From the NCBI GenBank assembly GCA_020352215.1, contig CP070675.1:5582134-5631081 (forward strand): a DNA stretch of 48,948 nucleotides. The letters are read 5' to 3'. A model generated the notes under the pieces. It was not told the origin of the DNA, did no database searches, and saw only the letters and a program-made list of their open reading frames with translations. The DNA is from Phycisphaerales bacterium. Lineage in GTDB: Bacteria; Planctomycetota; Phycisphaerae; Sedimentisphaerales; Anaerobacaceae. Shown one piece after another: positions 7,581-15,236 of the stretch; the stretch's first letter is position 1; each line of letters opens with the position of its first letter. A program made the translations under genes and the position numbers.

Positions 7581-8551
7581 TGGACCCGGCACCAGAGACT
7601 CCTTTCGTCGAGGCCGATTGGGCATCGCTTGCCGGCGTCCACCGGTTTTCGCATGAGGCGATGGCGACCACCTACGAGATCTTCATCTGGCAGGACGATG
7701 TGAGCTATGCACGCCAGGCGGCCCAGGCAGCGTTCGAGGAGTTGGATCGGCTCGAAGCCGAACTCAGCCGATTCATCGAAAACAGCGACATCTCTCGAAT
7801 CAACAATTTGCCGGCGGGGCAACCCCTGCAGATCGGCCTTGCCGCCTTCGACTGCCTAAAACTTAGCGTCAACCTTTGCGCCGAGACCGAGGGGGCTTTT
7901 GATATTACCGTAGGCTCTCTGTTGGAGTGCTGGCTCAACGAAGACAAGAGCGCGCGTGTGCCATCTGAAGAAGAGCTGAGTATAGCGCGAAAGCACACTG
8001 GTATGCACCTACTCAGGTTGGACGAGGTCTCGCTTACGGTGGGGCTACTGGAGAGCCCCGTGCGCATCGATCTTGGCGGCGTCGGTAAGGGCTACGCATT
8101 GGATCAGATGGCTGAGCTGCTGCGTGAGTGGAGTGTCAATGCCGCTCTGCTTCACGGCGGCTTTAGCTCGGTCCTGGCTCTCGATGCTCCGCCAGGGACG
8201 GAAGGTTGGCCTCTTACGCTTAGCCGTCCGGGCGCCGGCGGGCAAACTCTCGCTCGTCTGAATTTGAAGTACAGGGCCGTCAGTGGCTCTGGTGTGCAGA
8301 AGGGCCGGCACATAATCGACCCTCGTACGGGTCGACCTGTCGAGGCCATATGCGCCGCCTGGGCCGTGGCGGGTGACGCGGCAACCGCCGATGGACTTTC
8401 GACCGCCTTTATGGTGATGTCACCCGATGAGGTGGAACAATATTGTTCTCGGCATCCGGAGACACTGGCTATGGTTGTGCCGCAGGATCAAGGCAAAGGG
8501 GAACAAACGGGTGGAATCCTGCGCATTGGCCACTGGAAAGAGCAGAACTGA
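7580..8551 (+). CDS. apbE: ApbE-family FAD:protein FMN transferase-like protein
   Basis: This is a 323-residue protein from the ATG at 7580. An in-frame ATG at 7577 overlaps the upstream TGA and is equally usable; AGAGGTG lies just before both. Family motifs are visible: HEAMATTYEI near the N-terminus, DLGGVGKGYALD in the middle, GRHIIDPRTG and then ADGLSTAF towards the C-terminus, the last three forming the FAD/Mg site. ApbE transfers FMN from FAD onto Thr/Ser of partner proteins such as Nqr, Rnf or extracytoplasmic flavoproteins. It normally acts outside the cytoplasm, but no signal peptide or lipobox is visible here. No FMN-binding-domain partner is encoded in the window. It converges on the aminotransferase gene with 52 bases between the stops. 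Confidence 0.85.
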   Translation: MDPAPETPFVEADWASLAGVHRFSHEAMATTYEIFIWQDDVSYARQAAQAAFEELDRLEAELSRFIENSDISRINNLPAGQPLQIGLAAFDCLKLSVNLCAETEGAFDITVGSLLECWLNEDKSARVPSEEELSIARKHTGMHLLRLDEVSLTVGLLESPVRIDLGGVGKGYALDQMAELLREWSVNAALLHGGFSSVLALDAPPGTEGWPLTLSRPGAGGQTLARLNLKYRAVSGSGVQKGRHIIDPRTGRPVEAICAAWAVAGDAATADGLSTAFMVMSPDEVEQYCSRHPETLAMVVPQDQGKGEQTGGILRIGHWKEQN

Positions 8552-8603
8552 TCCAAGCTGCGATATCTCTCAACGCTACGCCGAGCCAACTCCAGCGGCA
8601 ATA

Positions 8604-9692
8604 TCAGTCGATCTCGTCCTCGATCCAGCCAAGAAGCTCTTTCAGATCGTCGAGAGTAATATCACCCATGTGTGCTATCCTAAAGGTCTGGTCTTTCAGC
8701 TTGCCGTAGCCGTTTCCGAAAATCGTGTTATGCTTTTGCTGGATTGCACCGATCGTTTCGGCGACATTAATGCCGCGGGTGTTCTTAACCGTTGTCAGCG
8801 TATTTGACGCGTATTTCTCTTCGCAGAAGAGATCGAACTTTTCCTTGGCCCAACCTCTCACAAATTCGCCCATCTGCCTGTGTCTTTCCCAGACATTCTT
8901 CATGCCTTCCTTGAGCAGCTTCTCACATTGGTAGTTGAGAGCCATAATGTGCGGGATATTTGGCGTGACAAGCGTCTGATCCTTCTCGGCCGCCTTCGCC
9001 CAGAGCTCGAAGTTGAAGTAGTAGCCCCTCGCAGGGATCCCCTTGCTCTTCTCCAGAGCCCTGTTGCTCACTAAGGCCACCGCCAACCCGGGCGGGATTG
9101 CGAAGGCCTTTTGGACTGATGCGAACGTAACGTCCCAGCCGAGATCGTCGAAACGCAACGGAAGCGCGACCATCGCACTGACCGAGTCGACAAACACAAG
9201 TACATCCGGATATTTCTCCCTCATCATCTTGCTGATCTCGTTCACAGGATTTGTTACGCCGGTACTGGTCTCGTTGTATACGAGGGTGATGGCCGCATAT
9301 TTGCCTGTAGCAAGCTCTTCGTCGATCATTTCAGCTGTTGTGGGCTTGCCCCATTCCACCTTCAGCTCATCGACTTCTCTGCCGCAGTCCTTCGCCACGG
9401 TTGCCCATTTGTCGCTGAAGGCGCCGCAGCAAGTGGCGAGGACCTTCTCATCTGGAGCAACGCAATTTCGAATGGCAGCCTCCCAAATCCCTGATGCACT
9501 GGATGTCGAGATAAACACATTCTGGTTGGTGAAAAAGATCTCTTTGAGCATCTTTGCTGTCTGGCCGTGCAGTTGTGCATACTCCTTGCCACGATGCCCC
9601 AACGTAGGCCGCGCTAGCTGCTGCAAGACATCTTCGTTGACCTTTACCGGGCCGGGAATAAACAATCTTGGAGGGTTTTTCCAATCGGTCAT
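8604..9692 (-). CDS. Class V aminotransferase (alanine/serine-glyoxylate type)
   Basis: This is a 362-residue PLP enzyme of the aminotransferase class V fold. It shows PGPVKVNEDV and HRGKEY near the N-terminus, SASGIWEAA (phosphate-binding loop), DSVSAM (the Asp that contacts the PLP ring nitrogen) and ASVQKAF with Lys195 as the likely Schiff-base lysine. These fit serine-pyruvate/alanine-glyoxylate or purine-catabolic class V aminotransferases. The frame opens at 9719, but the ATG at 9692 has GGGAG 8-10 bases upstream and is preferred. It lies 47 bases downstream of the DUF1015 gene, apparently in one operon. DUF1015 genes often lie next to serine biosynthesis genes, which supports a serine/glyoxylate-type substrate, though a phosphoserine role cannot be excluded. 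Confidence 0.8.
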   Translation of the reverse strand: MTDWKNPPRLFIPGPVKVNEDVLQQLARPTLGHRGKEYAQLHGQTAKMLKEIFFTNQNVFISTSSASGIWEAAIRNCVAPDEKVLATCCGAFSDKWATVAKDCGREVDELKVEWGKPTTAEMIDEELATGKYAAITLVYNETSTGVTNPVNEISKMMREKYPDVLVFVDSVSAMVALPLRFDDLGWDVTFASVQKAFAIPPGLAVALVSNRALEKSKGIPARGYYFNFELWAKAAEKDQTLVTPNIPHIMALNYQCEKLLKEGMKNVWERHRQMGEFVRGWAKEKFDLFCEEKYASNTLTTVKNTRGINVAETIGAIQQKHNTIFGNGYGKLKDQTFRIAHMGDITLDDLKELLGWIEDEID

Positions 9693-9739
9693 GGACGTTC
9701 TCCCACAATCGGCGTTCAAAGAATCTTGGTTTGAAACGA

Positions 9740-11050
9740 TTACAGTTTATGAATGGTCAGGCCACTGTACATCTTTGGATAAAAGTAGGTTGACTTCTGG
9801 GGCATTCTTTCGCCGGCAGAAGTAACGTCCTTAAGCTGCTGCATCTTCAACGGATTCATAAAGAAGGCAACCTGCTTTTCGCCGGAGTCTACCCATGAAA
9901 TCGAGTCATCGATCGCACGTGGTGTATCCTTGACGAATTGTAGTATTTCGCCCTCTGCCAATACCTGTTCGTTGATGCCTAAAAGTTCTTCCAGGATGAG
10001 GATGTGCAGGACGGAGACGTCCAGCCTTCTCCACGCTACGCTCATTTCCGGCACGACAGTATCCATCAATCGTTCATCTTTCAGGACGGCCGTATAGAAG
10101 GCACTGTCTGCGCCGTAGATTCCAAATGCGTTCTTGTGCTTGTCGTACCCGGCTTTCATTTGGGCAAGCATCCTCTGCTTGGCCTGCGTTTTCTCTTCTT
10201 GAGAAGCGAATGCGAACTTGGTTATCTCGAAGTTCTTGCCCAGTCCGGAGACCAAATCACTAAAACGACAATCTTGGAGATTGCCAACGATGCGGTGCGT
10301 GGCCAAGACTATCAGTCCTTCGTGGGATGTATTCGTAAAGGCAAGCATTTGATACTTGGCAGCGGGGTCGGCGCTCTCCTTCGAATATGTCAAGCCGGTG
10401 GTGTAGCGATGATGGCCGTCAGCGATGATGCAGCTCTTGTCGCTCATCATCTCTGTGATCTGTTTTATGGCCTCTTTGTCAGTTATTGCAAATAGCCTGT
10501 GTCGTACGGCTTGTTCATCGACAAAATCTATAAGAGGCTCATCTGTGACAGCCTGCTCAATGACGCTTTCTGCTACCCTCTGTTGATCATCGTATAGCAT
10601 GAAGACCAGGCCTAACCTCGCTGCCGTTGCCCTTTTCAGACGCAGCCTGTCCGCCATCGGTTTGGGAAAGATTTGCTCATGAGGCCTGACGATTTCGCCG
10701 AACTCCTCCAGCTTGGCTGAGGCAATGAAGCTGAGGCGCTGCAGCGCGGTCCCAGCCACGTCGAAATCCTGGACATAGCCGTATATCGTGTCGGTCGGAT
10801 CCTGAATCAGTGCCCCCTCCTGCATCCAACGGTTGAAGTAGTCGGCAGCTCGCGTGTATTGGTTGTCCTCGCCGTTGTCCGAAGCCTTGACCCTGCCTTT
10901 GATAATGCGCACGATGTTGTACGGGCTCTTTTCGTAGAGTTGCTGCTGTTGGGAGGGGCTAATGACATCATAGGGAGGAGCGACGCAATTGCCCACGTCG
11001 CCAACCACATCTGGGTTGAACCTAACGGCTTTGAACGGCCTAATTTCCAT
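9740..11050 (-). CDS. DUF1015 family protein
   Basis: This is a 436-residue protein that I recognise as DUF1015 by MEIRPFKAVRF at the N-terminus, APPYDVIS soon after, YNIVRI, and the central ADGHHRYTTGL motif. The frame extends to 11107, but the ATG at 11050 has AAGG at a good distance and matches the usual family start. The conserved DGHHR stretch and the ParB/HD-like layout suggest a nucleotide- or metal-linked enzyme, but no reaction is established for this family as far as I know. It precedes the class V aminotransferase in the same direction. In other genomes DUF1015 often accompanies phosphoglycerate dehydrogenase and phosphoserine genes, so a role near serine metabolism is a reasonable inference. 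Confidence 0.8.
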   Translation of the reverse strand: MEIRPFKAVRFNPDVVGDVGNCVAPPYDVISPSQQQQLYEKSPYNIVRIIKGRVKASDNGEDNQYTRAADYFNRWMQEGALIQDPTDTIYGYVQDFDVAGTALQRLSFIASAKLEEFGEIVRPHEQIFPKPMADRLRLKRATAARLGLVFMLYDDQQRVAESVIEQAVTDEPLIDFVDEQAVRHRLFAITDKEAIKQITEMMSDKSCIIADGHHRYTTGLTYSKESADPAAKYQMLAFTNTSHEGLIVLATHRIVGNLQDCRFSDLVSGLGKNFEITKFAFASQEEKTQAKQRMLAQMKAGYDKHKNAFGIYGADSAFYTAVLKDERLMDTVVPEMSVAWRRLDVSVLHILILEELLGINEQVLAEGEILQFVKDTPRAIDDSISWVDSGEKQVAFFMNPLKMQQLKDVTSAGERMPQKSTYFYPKMYSGLTIHKL

Positions 11051-11297
11051 CGCTATCGCCTTAGAATCTCTCGGTTGCCCAGTATCTCTATGTCCCTGCA
11101 CGAGCACAAGGCCAGCTCAAGTTCACTCGGTGCGTGCTCGCAGAACCTGGTCCCATGTGCTAATATTGCCTTTCAGATTTACTTATAGTAGTTCTCCAGG
11201 GCTACGATTGCGGGAATGATACCGGCGGGGAACAGGGCTGTCAAGGGCAGCGATGCGCGATAGGGAAGGAACTGGCACATAGAAATAGCCACGTGTG

Positions 11298-12707
11298 TCA
11301 GGTTTTGCGTTTCTTGCCGTCTACGAGATATTCGTTCATCGCAGCGGCGGCGATTCGAGCCTGCCCCATGGCCGAGATCACGGTTGCGGCGCCGGAGACG
11401 ATATCACCGCCGGCGTAGACCCCGGGGACCGATGTCTGCATAGTTTCCTCATCAACCACGATAGTGCCCCATTTGGTGGTTTCGAGTTCAGGTACCGTTT
11501 GCGGAATAAGCGGGTTGGGTTTGTTGCCGATAGCCACAATTACGGTATCCACTTCCATAGTGAACTCGGAGCCCTCGATCGGCACAGGTCTTCGTCGGCC
11601 CGATTCATCCGGTTCGCCGAGTTCCATCCTGATGCATTCCATAGCCACGACACGATGGCGGTCATCGCCGATGATGCGGATGGGATTGTTGAGTAGTTTC
11701 AGCTTGATCCCTTCTTGCTCGGCGTGGTGAATTTCCTCGTCGCGGGCGGGCATTTGCTCGCGGGCCCGGCGGTAGACGATCGTGACGTCACCTCCCAGGC
11801 GAAGCGCCGTCCGCGCCGAATCCATGGCGACGTTGCCACCGCCGATGACGGCGACACGTTCGCGTATGATGGGTGGGGTATCGTACTTCGGAAAAAGATA
11901 CGCGTTCATTAGATTGGAGCGGGTCAGATATTCGTTCGCTGAGTACACCCCAACGAGGTTCTCTCCCGGGATCCTCATAAACGACGGCAAGCCGGCGCCG
12001 CTACCGATGAACACCGCGCCGAAACCTTCTTCGTCGAGCAGTTCCCGGACAGTGCTATTGCGGCCTACCACAAAATCCATCACAAACGTGACACCGAGCT
12101 TTTTCAGATAGTCCACTTCTGCCTGGACGATTTCCTTGGGCAAACGGAACTCCGGGATTCCGTAGGTCAGGACACCCCCCGGTTCCTGCAGCGCCTCGAA
12201 GACAGTGACTTCGTGTCCGAGTTTGATCAGGTCACCGGCAACCGTGAGCCCGGCGGGGCCGGCACCGACGACCGCCACTCGTTTGCCGGTCTTGGCGGCA
12301 ATTTCAGGTTTCTTGATTTTGCCCGCATTGCGTTCGTAGTCCGCCACGAACCGCTCAAGCCTGCCGATGGCCACGGGCTCGTCCTTTATCCCGACCACGC
12401 ACAGCTTCTCACATTGCTCCTCTTGCGGACAGACGCGCCCACAGACCGCGGGCAGGGCGTTTTGTTCCTTGATCTTCAAGGCAGCCTCGATGAACTTGCC
12501 CTGCTGCACGAGCTCGATGAAGGCCGGTATGTCTATGTTGACCGGACAGCCGGCCACGCACCGCGGCTTCTTGCATCTCAGGCAGCGGTTCGCCTCCATC
12601 ATGGCCGTCTCATCCGAGTAGCCGTACGGGACCTCCTCGAAGTTCCTGGCCCTGTCCTCCGGGGCTTGCTCCGGCATTGGTTGTCTGGGTATCTTTTCCT
12701 TTGCCAT
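11298..12707 (-). CDS. nfnB: NfnB/GltD-like NADP(H)-binding flavoprotein subunit
   Basis: This is a 469-residue protein of the glutamate synthase small-subunit superfamily. The N-terminal part carries two Cys sets for [4Fe-4S] clusters: CLRCKKPRCVAGCP, and CGRVCPQEEQCEKLC. An FAD Rossmann motif (GAGPAGLTVAG) follows, then an NAD(P) motif (GGGNVAMDSART) and a C-terminal GGDIVSGAATV loop that closes on FAD. It is the last gene of a four-gene set, 21 bases after the NuoG/NfnA fusion, and would form the Nfn-type core with the fusion's C-terminal half. In NfnAB, the large subunit holds the bifurcating FAD and handles NADPH. An upstream gltB is absent here, while a true gltBD lies at the other end of the window, so this copy is assigned to the electron-transfer complex. 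Confidence 0.85.
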   Translation of the reverse strand: MAKEKIPRQPMPEQAPEDRARNFEEVPYGYSDETAMMEANRCLRCKKPRCVAGCPVNIDIPAFIELVQQGKFIEAALKIKEQNALPAVCGRVCPQEEQCEKLCVVGIKDEPVAIGRLERFVADYERNAGKIKKPEIAAKTGKRVAVVGAGPAGLTVAGDLIKLGHEVTVFEALQEPGGVLTYGIPEFRLPKEIVQAEVDYLKKLGVTFVMDFVVGRNSTVRELLDEEGFGAVFIGSGAGLPSFMRIPGENLVGVYSANEYLTRSNLMNAYLFPKYDTPPIIRERVAVIGGGNVAMDSARTALRLGGDVTIVYRRAREQMPARDEEIHHAEQEGIKLKLLNNPIRIIGDDRHRVVAMECIRMELGEPDESGRRRPVPIEGSEFTMEVDTVIVAIGNKPNPLIPQTVPELETTKWGTIVVDEETMQTSVPGVYAGGDIVSGAATVISAMGQARIAAAAMNEYLVDGKKRKT

Positions 12708-12728
12708 TGGCTAATCTCTGCTTGGCGG

Positions 12729-15218
12729 TCAAGATGAACGTAGGCACGGGTGTTTTTCACTGTCGTGTTCGGCCACCGGCCTGGTTGTCCCCAGCGAGTG
12801 TATTTCTTCGGCGCTGTAAGCCGCACGCCGGTCTCTGAGCTCATCCCAATCGATCAGATGTGCATCGAAGAACGGCCCATCTACACAAGCAAATTTGGTC
12901 TGATTGCCGACCGTCACACGACACGCTCCGCACATACCCGTTCCATCAAGCATGATCGGATTCAGTGCCGCCAGCGTCTTGACTCCGAATGGTTTGGTTT
13001 CCTGCGCCGTCAGCATCATCATGAAGGGACAGCCCACGGCGATGACACGGTCGATCTTTTCGCCGTCTTTCAACCTCCGTACAATGACGTCCATTGCATG
13101 TCCCTTGGTGCCGCCGGAGCCGTCAATCGTAGTCTGTATGAACTCGTCACAAACAGACTCAAGCTCTTGACCGTAGTAGCTCAGGTATTGACTTCGAGCC
13201 TCGGCGACTACCAGAACTCGATTTCCGGCATCCTTCATAGCTCTGGCAATTGGCCGGACCGCTCCAATTCCGTAGCACCCTACCCCGAGCACCACGGTGC
13301 CGTAGTGCTCGATATCCAGGGGTAGACCCAACGGTCCGACGACGTGGGCGACACTATCCCCTGCCCTGAGCAGGGCAATCTTCCGGCTGGACTGTCCCAT
13401 CTCCAGCACGACCAACGTGATAGAGCCTGCGTTGGCATCCCAGTCGCACAACGTGTAGGGGACGCGTTCGGACGTTTCGTCCACCATCACGATGACGAAT
13501 TGCCCGGGCAATGCCTTCTTTGCGACGGCTGGTGCATTGAGGATGATCTCGTGAACATTCGGGGCAATCTCACGTTTGGCCAGGATTTCAAATTTCCCTT
13601 TGCCCTCGACAGGGGCTTTTGCGGTGACTTTGCAGACTTCCTTGAGAGGCAGATCGCGGAGTCCCGGCACCTTCTCGTCCATGCGGTGTCCACGGAAGTG
13701 GGTCCTTCTTGATTTCAGGTCCAACGCGGGCGCAGGGGCCTCGTCCCGCTCGATCCACAACTCGGCCTCAGATAGCCCCATCTGCTGCGATATAGCATCG
13801 ACCGACTCATAGGTGAAGCCGTCCACATCCATCGCCTGCGCCAGGCTGCAGATGATCCACCAATCGGGTTTTGCCTGGCCCGGAGGATCACAGGCTCTGT
13901 GCAGAGGCCTCTGCCGGCCGGTACAGTCTTGAATGGTACCGTCGACTTCGGCAAAGACAGCGGTCGGCAGGACAACATCGGCACGTTCGGTAAGATCGCT
14001 CGGGTAGCAGTCCTGCACAATCACCAGGTCAAGTTTGTCCAGGTGCGAGACGTCCACAATGTCGCCGGTCAGCAGGGCTGCTCTCGTACCTTCGGGCAGC
14101 GATACTTGTGAGATGCCTCGCGGGTCTGGTTCTATCTCAATATAATTTGTCGACTTCATCACCTCCTGTGTGAACCTGCGGAAGATGTGCCGATCCTCGA
14201 GTGTGCTCGTTGTATCACAAACGAACGCGAAAGCATTACCGGCCGACTGCTTTAGTTTTGTGGCCGCGGCTTCAAGGGCCTGGTTCCACTCCATCTCGCG
14301 CAGCACCTTCCCGACGCGGACAAGAGGTACGCGCAGACGGTCGGAGCCATTCAAGAATTCGGCGATGGCAAATTTGCCCAATACGCAGATGGGGACGTTT
14401 TCATTGACCGCCGCGGTCGCGACCAGCTTTCCGTTTTTGGCACCGAACGCCAATGCACATGCGGCATCGCAGAACATGCAGCTCGATTGCGTGATCTTGT
14501 CGGGTCTGCCATACCATTTGGCATAGCGATCCGCCAAGCTGCCTGTCGGACACACATCGATACAGGCGCCGCAGAACTCACAGCCCGCCTCCAACAGCGA
14601 ACGCCCGAAGGCCTCTCCGATATGTGTTTCGCTGCCGCGCCCGACGAAGTCTATTACGGCCTTTCCCTGATGATGCTTGCAGATGCGTACACAGCGGCCG
14701 CATAGTATGCACAGGTTCAGATCTCGGTCAATGAAGGGATTTGTACGCTCCAACGGCCGACCGTGATAGGACGGGGCAATGGGCAACTCAGAAAGCCCCA
14801 TTTCTTCGGCCAAGACGCGCACGTTACAGAATTCCTTGTTGTTACATGTGTGGCATCCTGTAGTCCGTCCCGCCTTGTCGGGCTCCGGACGATACTGCTC
14901 GCAGAGCTCACGCTTGCCGCACACCAGACATGCGCTCGGATGTTCCAGCATGATCAGCGCAAGAATATTTCGCCGAAGATCCTGTAGAGATTTCGTGTCC
15001 GTTCGCACGACCATTGCCTCCGCCGCAGGCGTTGTGCACGAAGTCGGGTAGCCTCGCATTCCTTCAATTTCGACCACACACATTCTGCACGCGCCGAAGG
15101 GTGACAAACTCGCGTGGGTGCAGAGGTGCGGGATAGAAATGTCATGCCGCAGTGCGCAATCGAGGACCGTTTCCCCTTTCTTAGCTACAACCGTTTTTCC
15201 GTCAATAGTCAGCTTCAC
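12729..15218 (-). CDS. NuoG-like / NfnA-like fusion iron-sulfur flavoprotein
   Basis: This is an 829-residue fusion protein. Residues 1-78 are a [2Fe-2S] ferredoxin domain (C33, C44, C47, C61). Residues 93-131 hold the His-ligated cluster motif (H93, C97, C100, C106) and a second CxxCx5C set (C122, C125, C131). Two [4Fe-4S] sets follow (C170/173/176/180 and C213/216/219/223), then an MGD-type cluster motif (C247/250/254/278). A shortened molybdopterin-oxidoreductase-like domain runs to about 495, too short for a cofactor-binding enzyme. Residues about 540-800 match NfnA/dihydroorotate dehydrogenase electron-transfer subunits: ferredoxin-reductase FAD fold, a Gly-rich nucleotide loop at 642-655, and a C-terminal [2Fe-2S] set (C763, C766, C778). 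The GTG start follows the NuoF stop by 18 bases; AAGGA lies about 12 bases before it. Confidence 0.85.
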   Translation of the reverse strand: MKLTIDGKTVVAKKGETVLDCALRHDISIPHLCTHASLSPFGACRMCVVEIEGMRGYPTSCTTPAAEAMVVRTDTKSLQDLRRNILALIMLEHPSACLVCGKRELCEQYRPEPDKAGRTTGCHTCNNKEFCNVRVLAEEMGLSELPIAPSYHGRPLERTNPFIDRDLNLCILCGRCVRICKHHQGKAVIDFVGRGSETHIGEAFGRSLLEAGCEFCGACIDVCPTGSLADRYAKWYGRPDKITQSSCMFCDAACALAFGAKNGKLVATAAVNENVPICVLGKFAIAEFLNGSDRLRVPLVRVGKVLREMEWNQALEAAATKLKQSAGNAFAFVCDTTSTLEDRHIFRRFTQEVMKSTNYIEIEPDPRGISQVSLPEGTRAALLTGDIVDVSHLDKLDLVIVQDCYPSDLTERADVVLPTAVFAEVDGTIQDCTGRQRPLHRACDPPGQAKPDWWIICSLAQAMDVDGFTYESVDAISQQMGLSEAELWIERDEAPAPALDLKSRRTHFRGHRMDEKVPGLRDLPLKEVCKVTAKAPVEGKGKFEILAKREIAPNVHEIILNAPAVAKKALPGQFVIVMVDETSERVPYTLCDWDANAGSITLVVLEMGQSSRKIALLRAGDSVAHVVGPLGLPLDIEHYGTVVLGVGCYGIGAVRPIARAMKDAGNRVLVVAEARSQYLSYYGQELESVCDEFIQTTIDGSGGTKGHAMDVIVRRLKDGEKIDRVIAVGCPFMMMLTAQETKPFGVKTLAALNPIMLDGTGMCGACRVTVGNQTKFACVDGPFFDAHLIDWDELRDRRAAYSAEEIHSLGTTRPVAEHDSEKHPCLRSS

Positions 15219-15236
15219 TTGCGCTATGTTCCTTGT

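Noticed and set aside
9043..9825. Plus-strand open frame of 260 codons opposite the class V aminotransferase
   Set aside because: Shadow of the minus-strand gene, which carries the PLP motifs.
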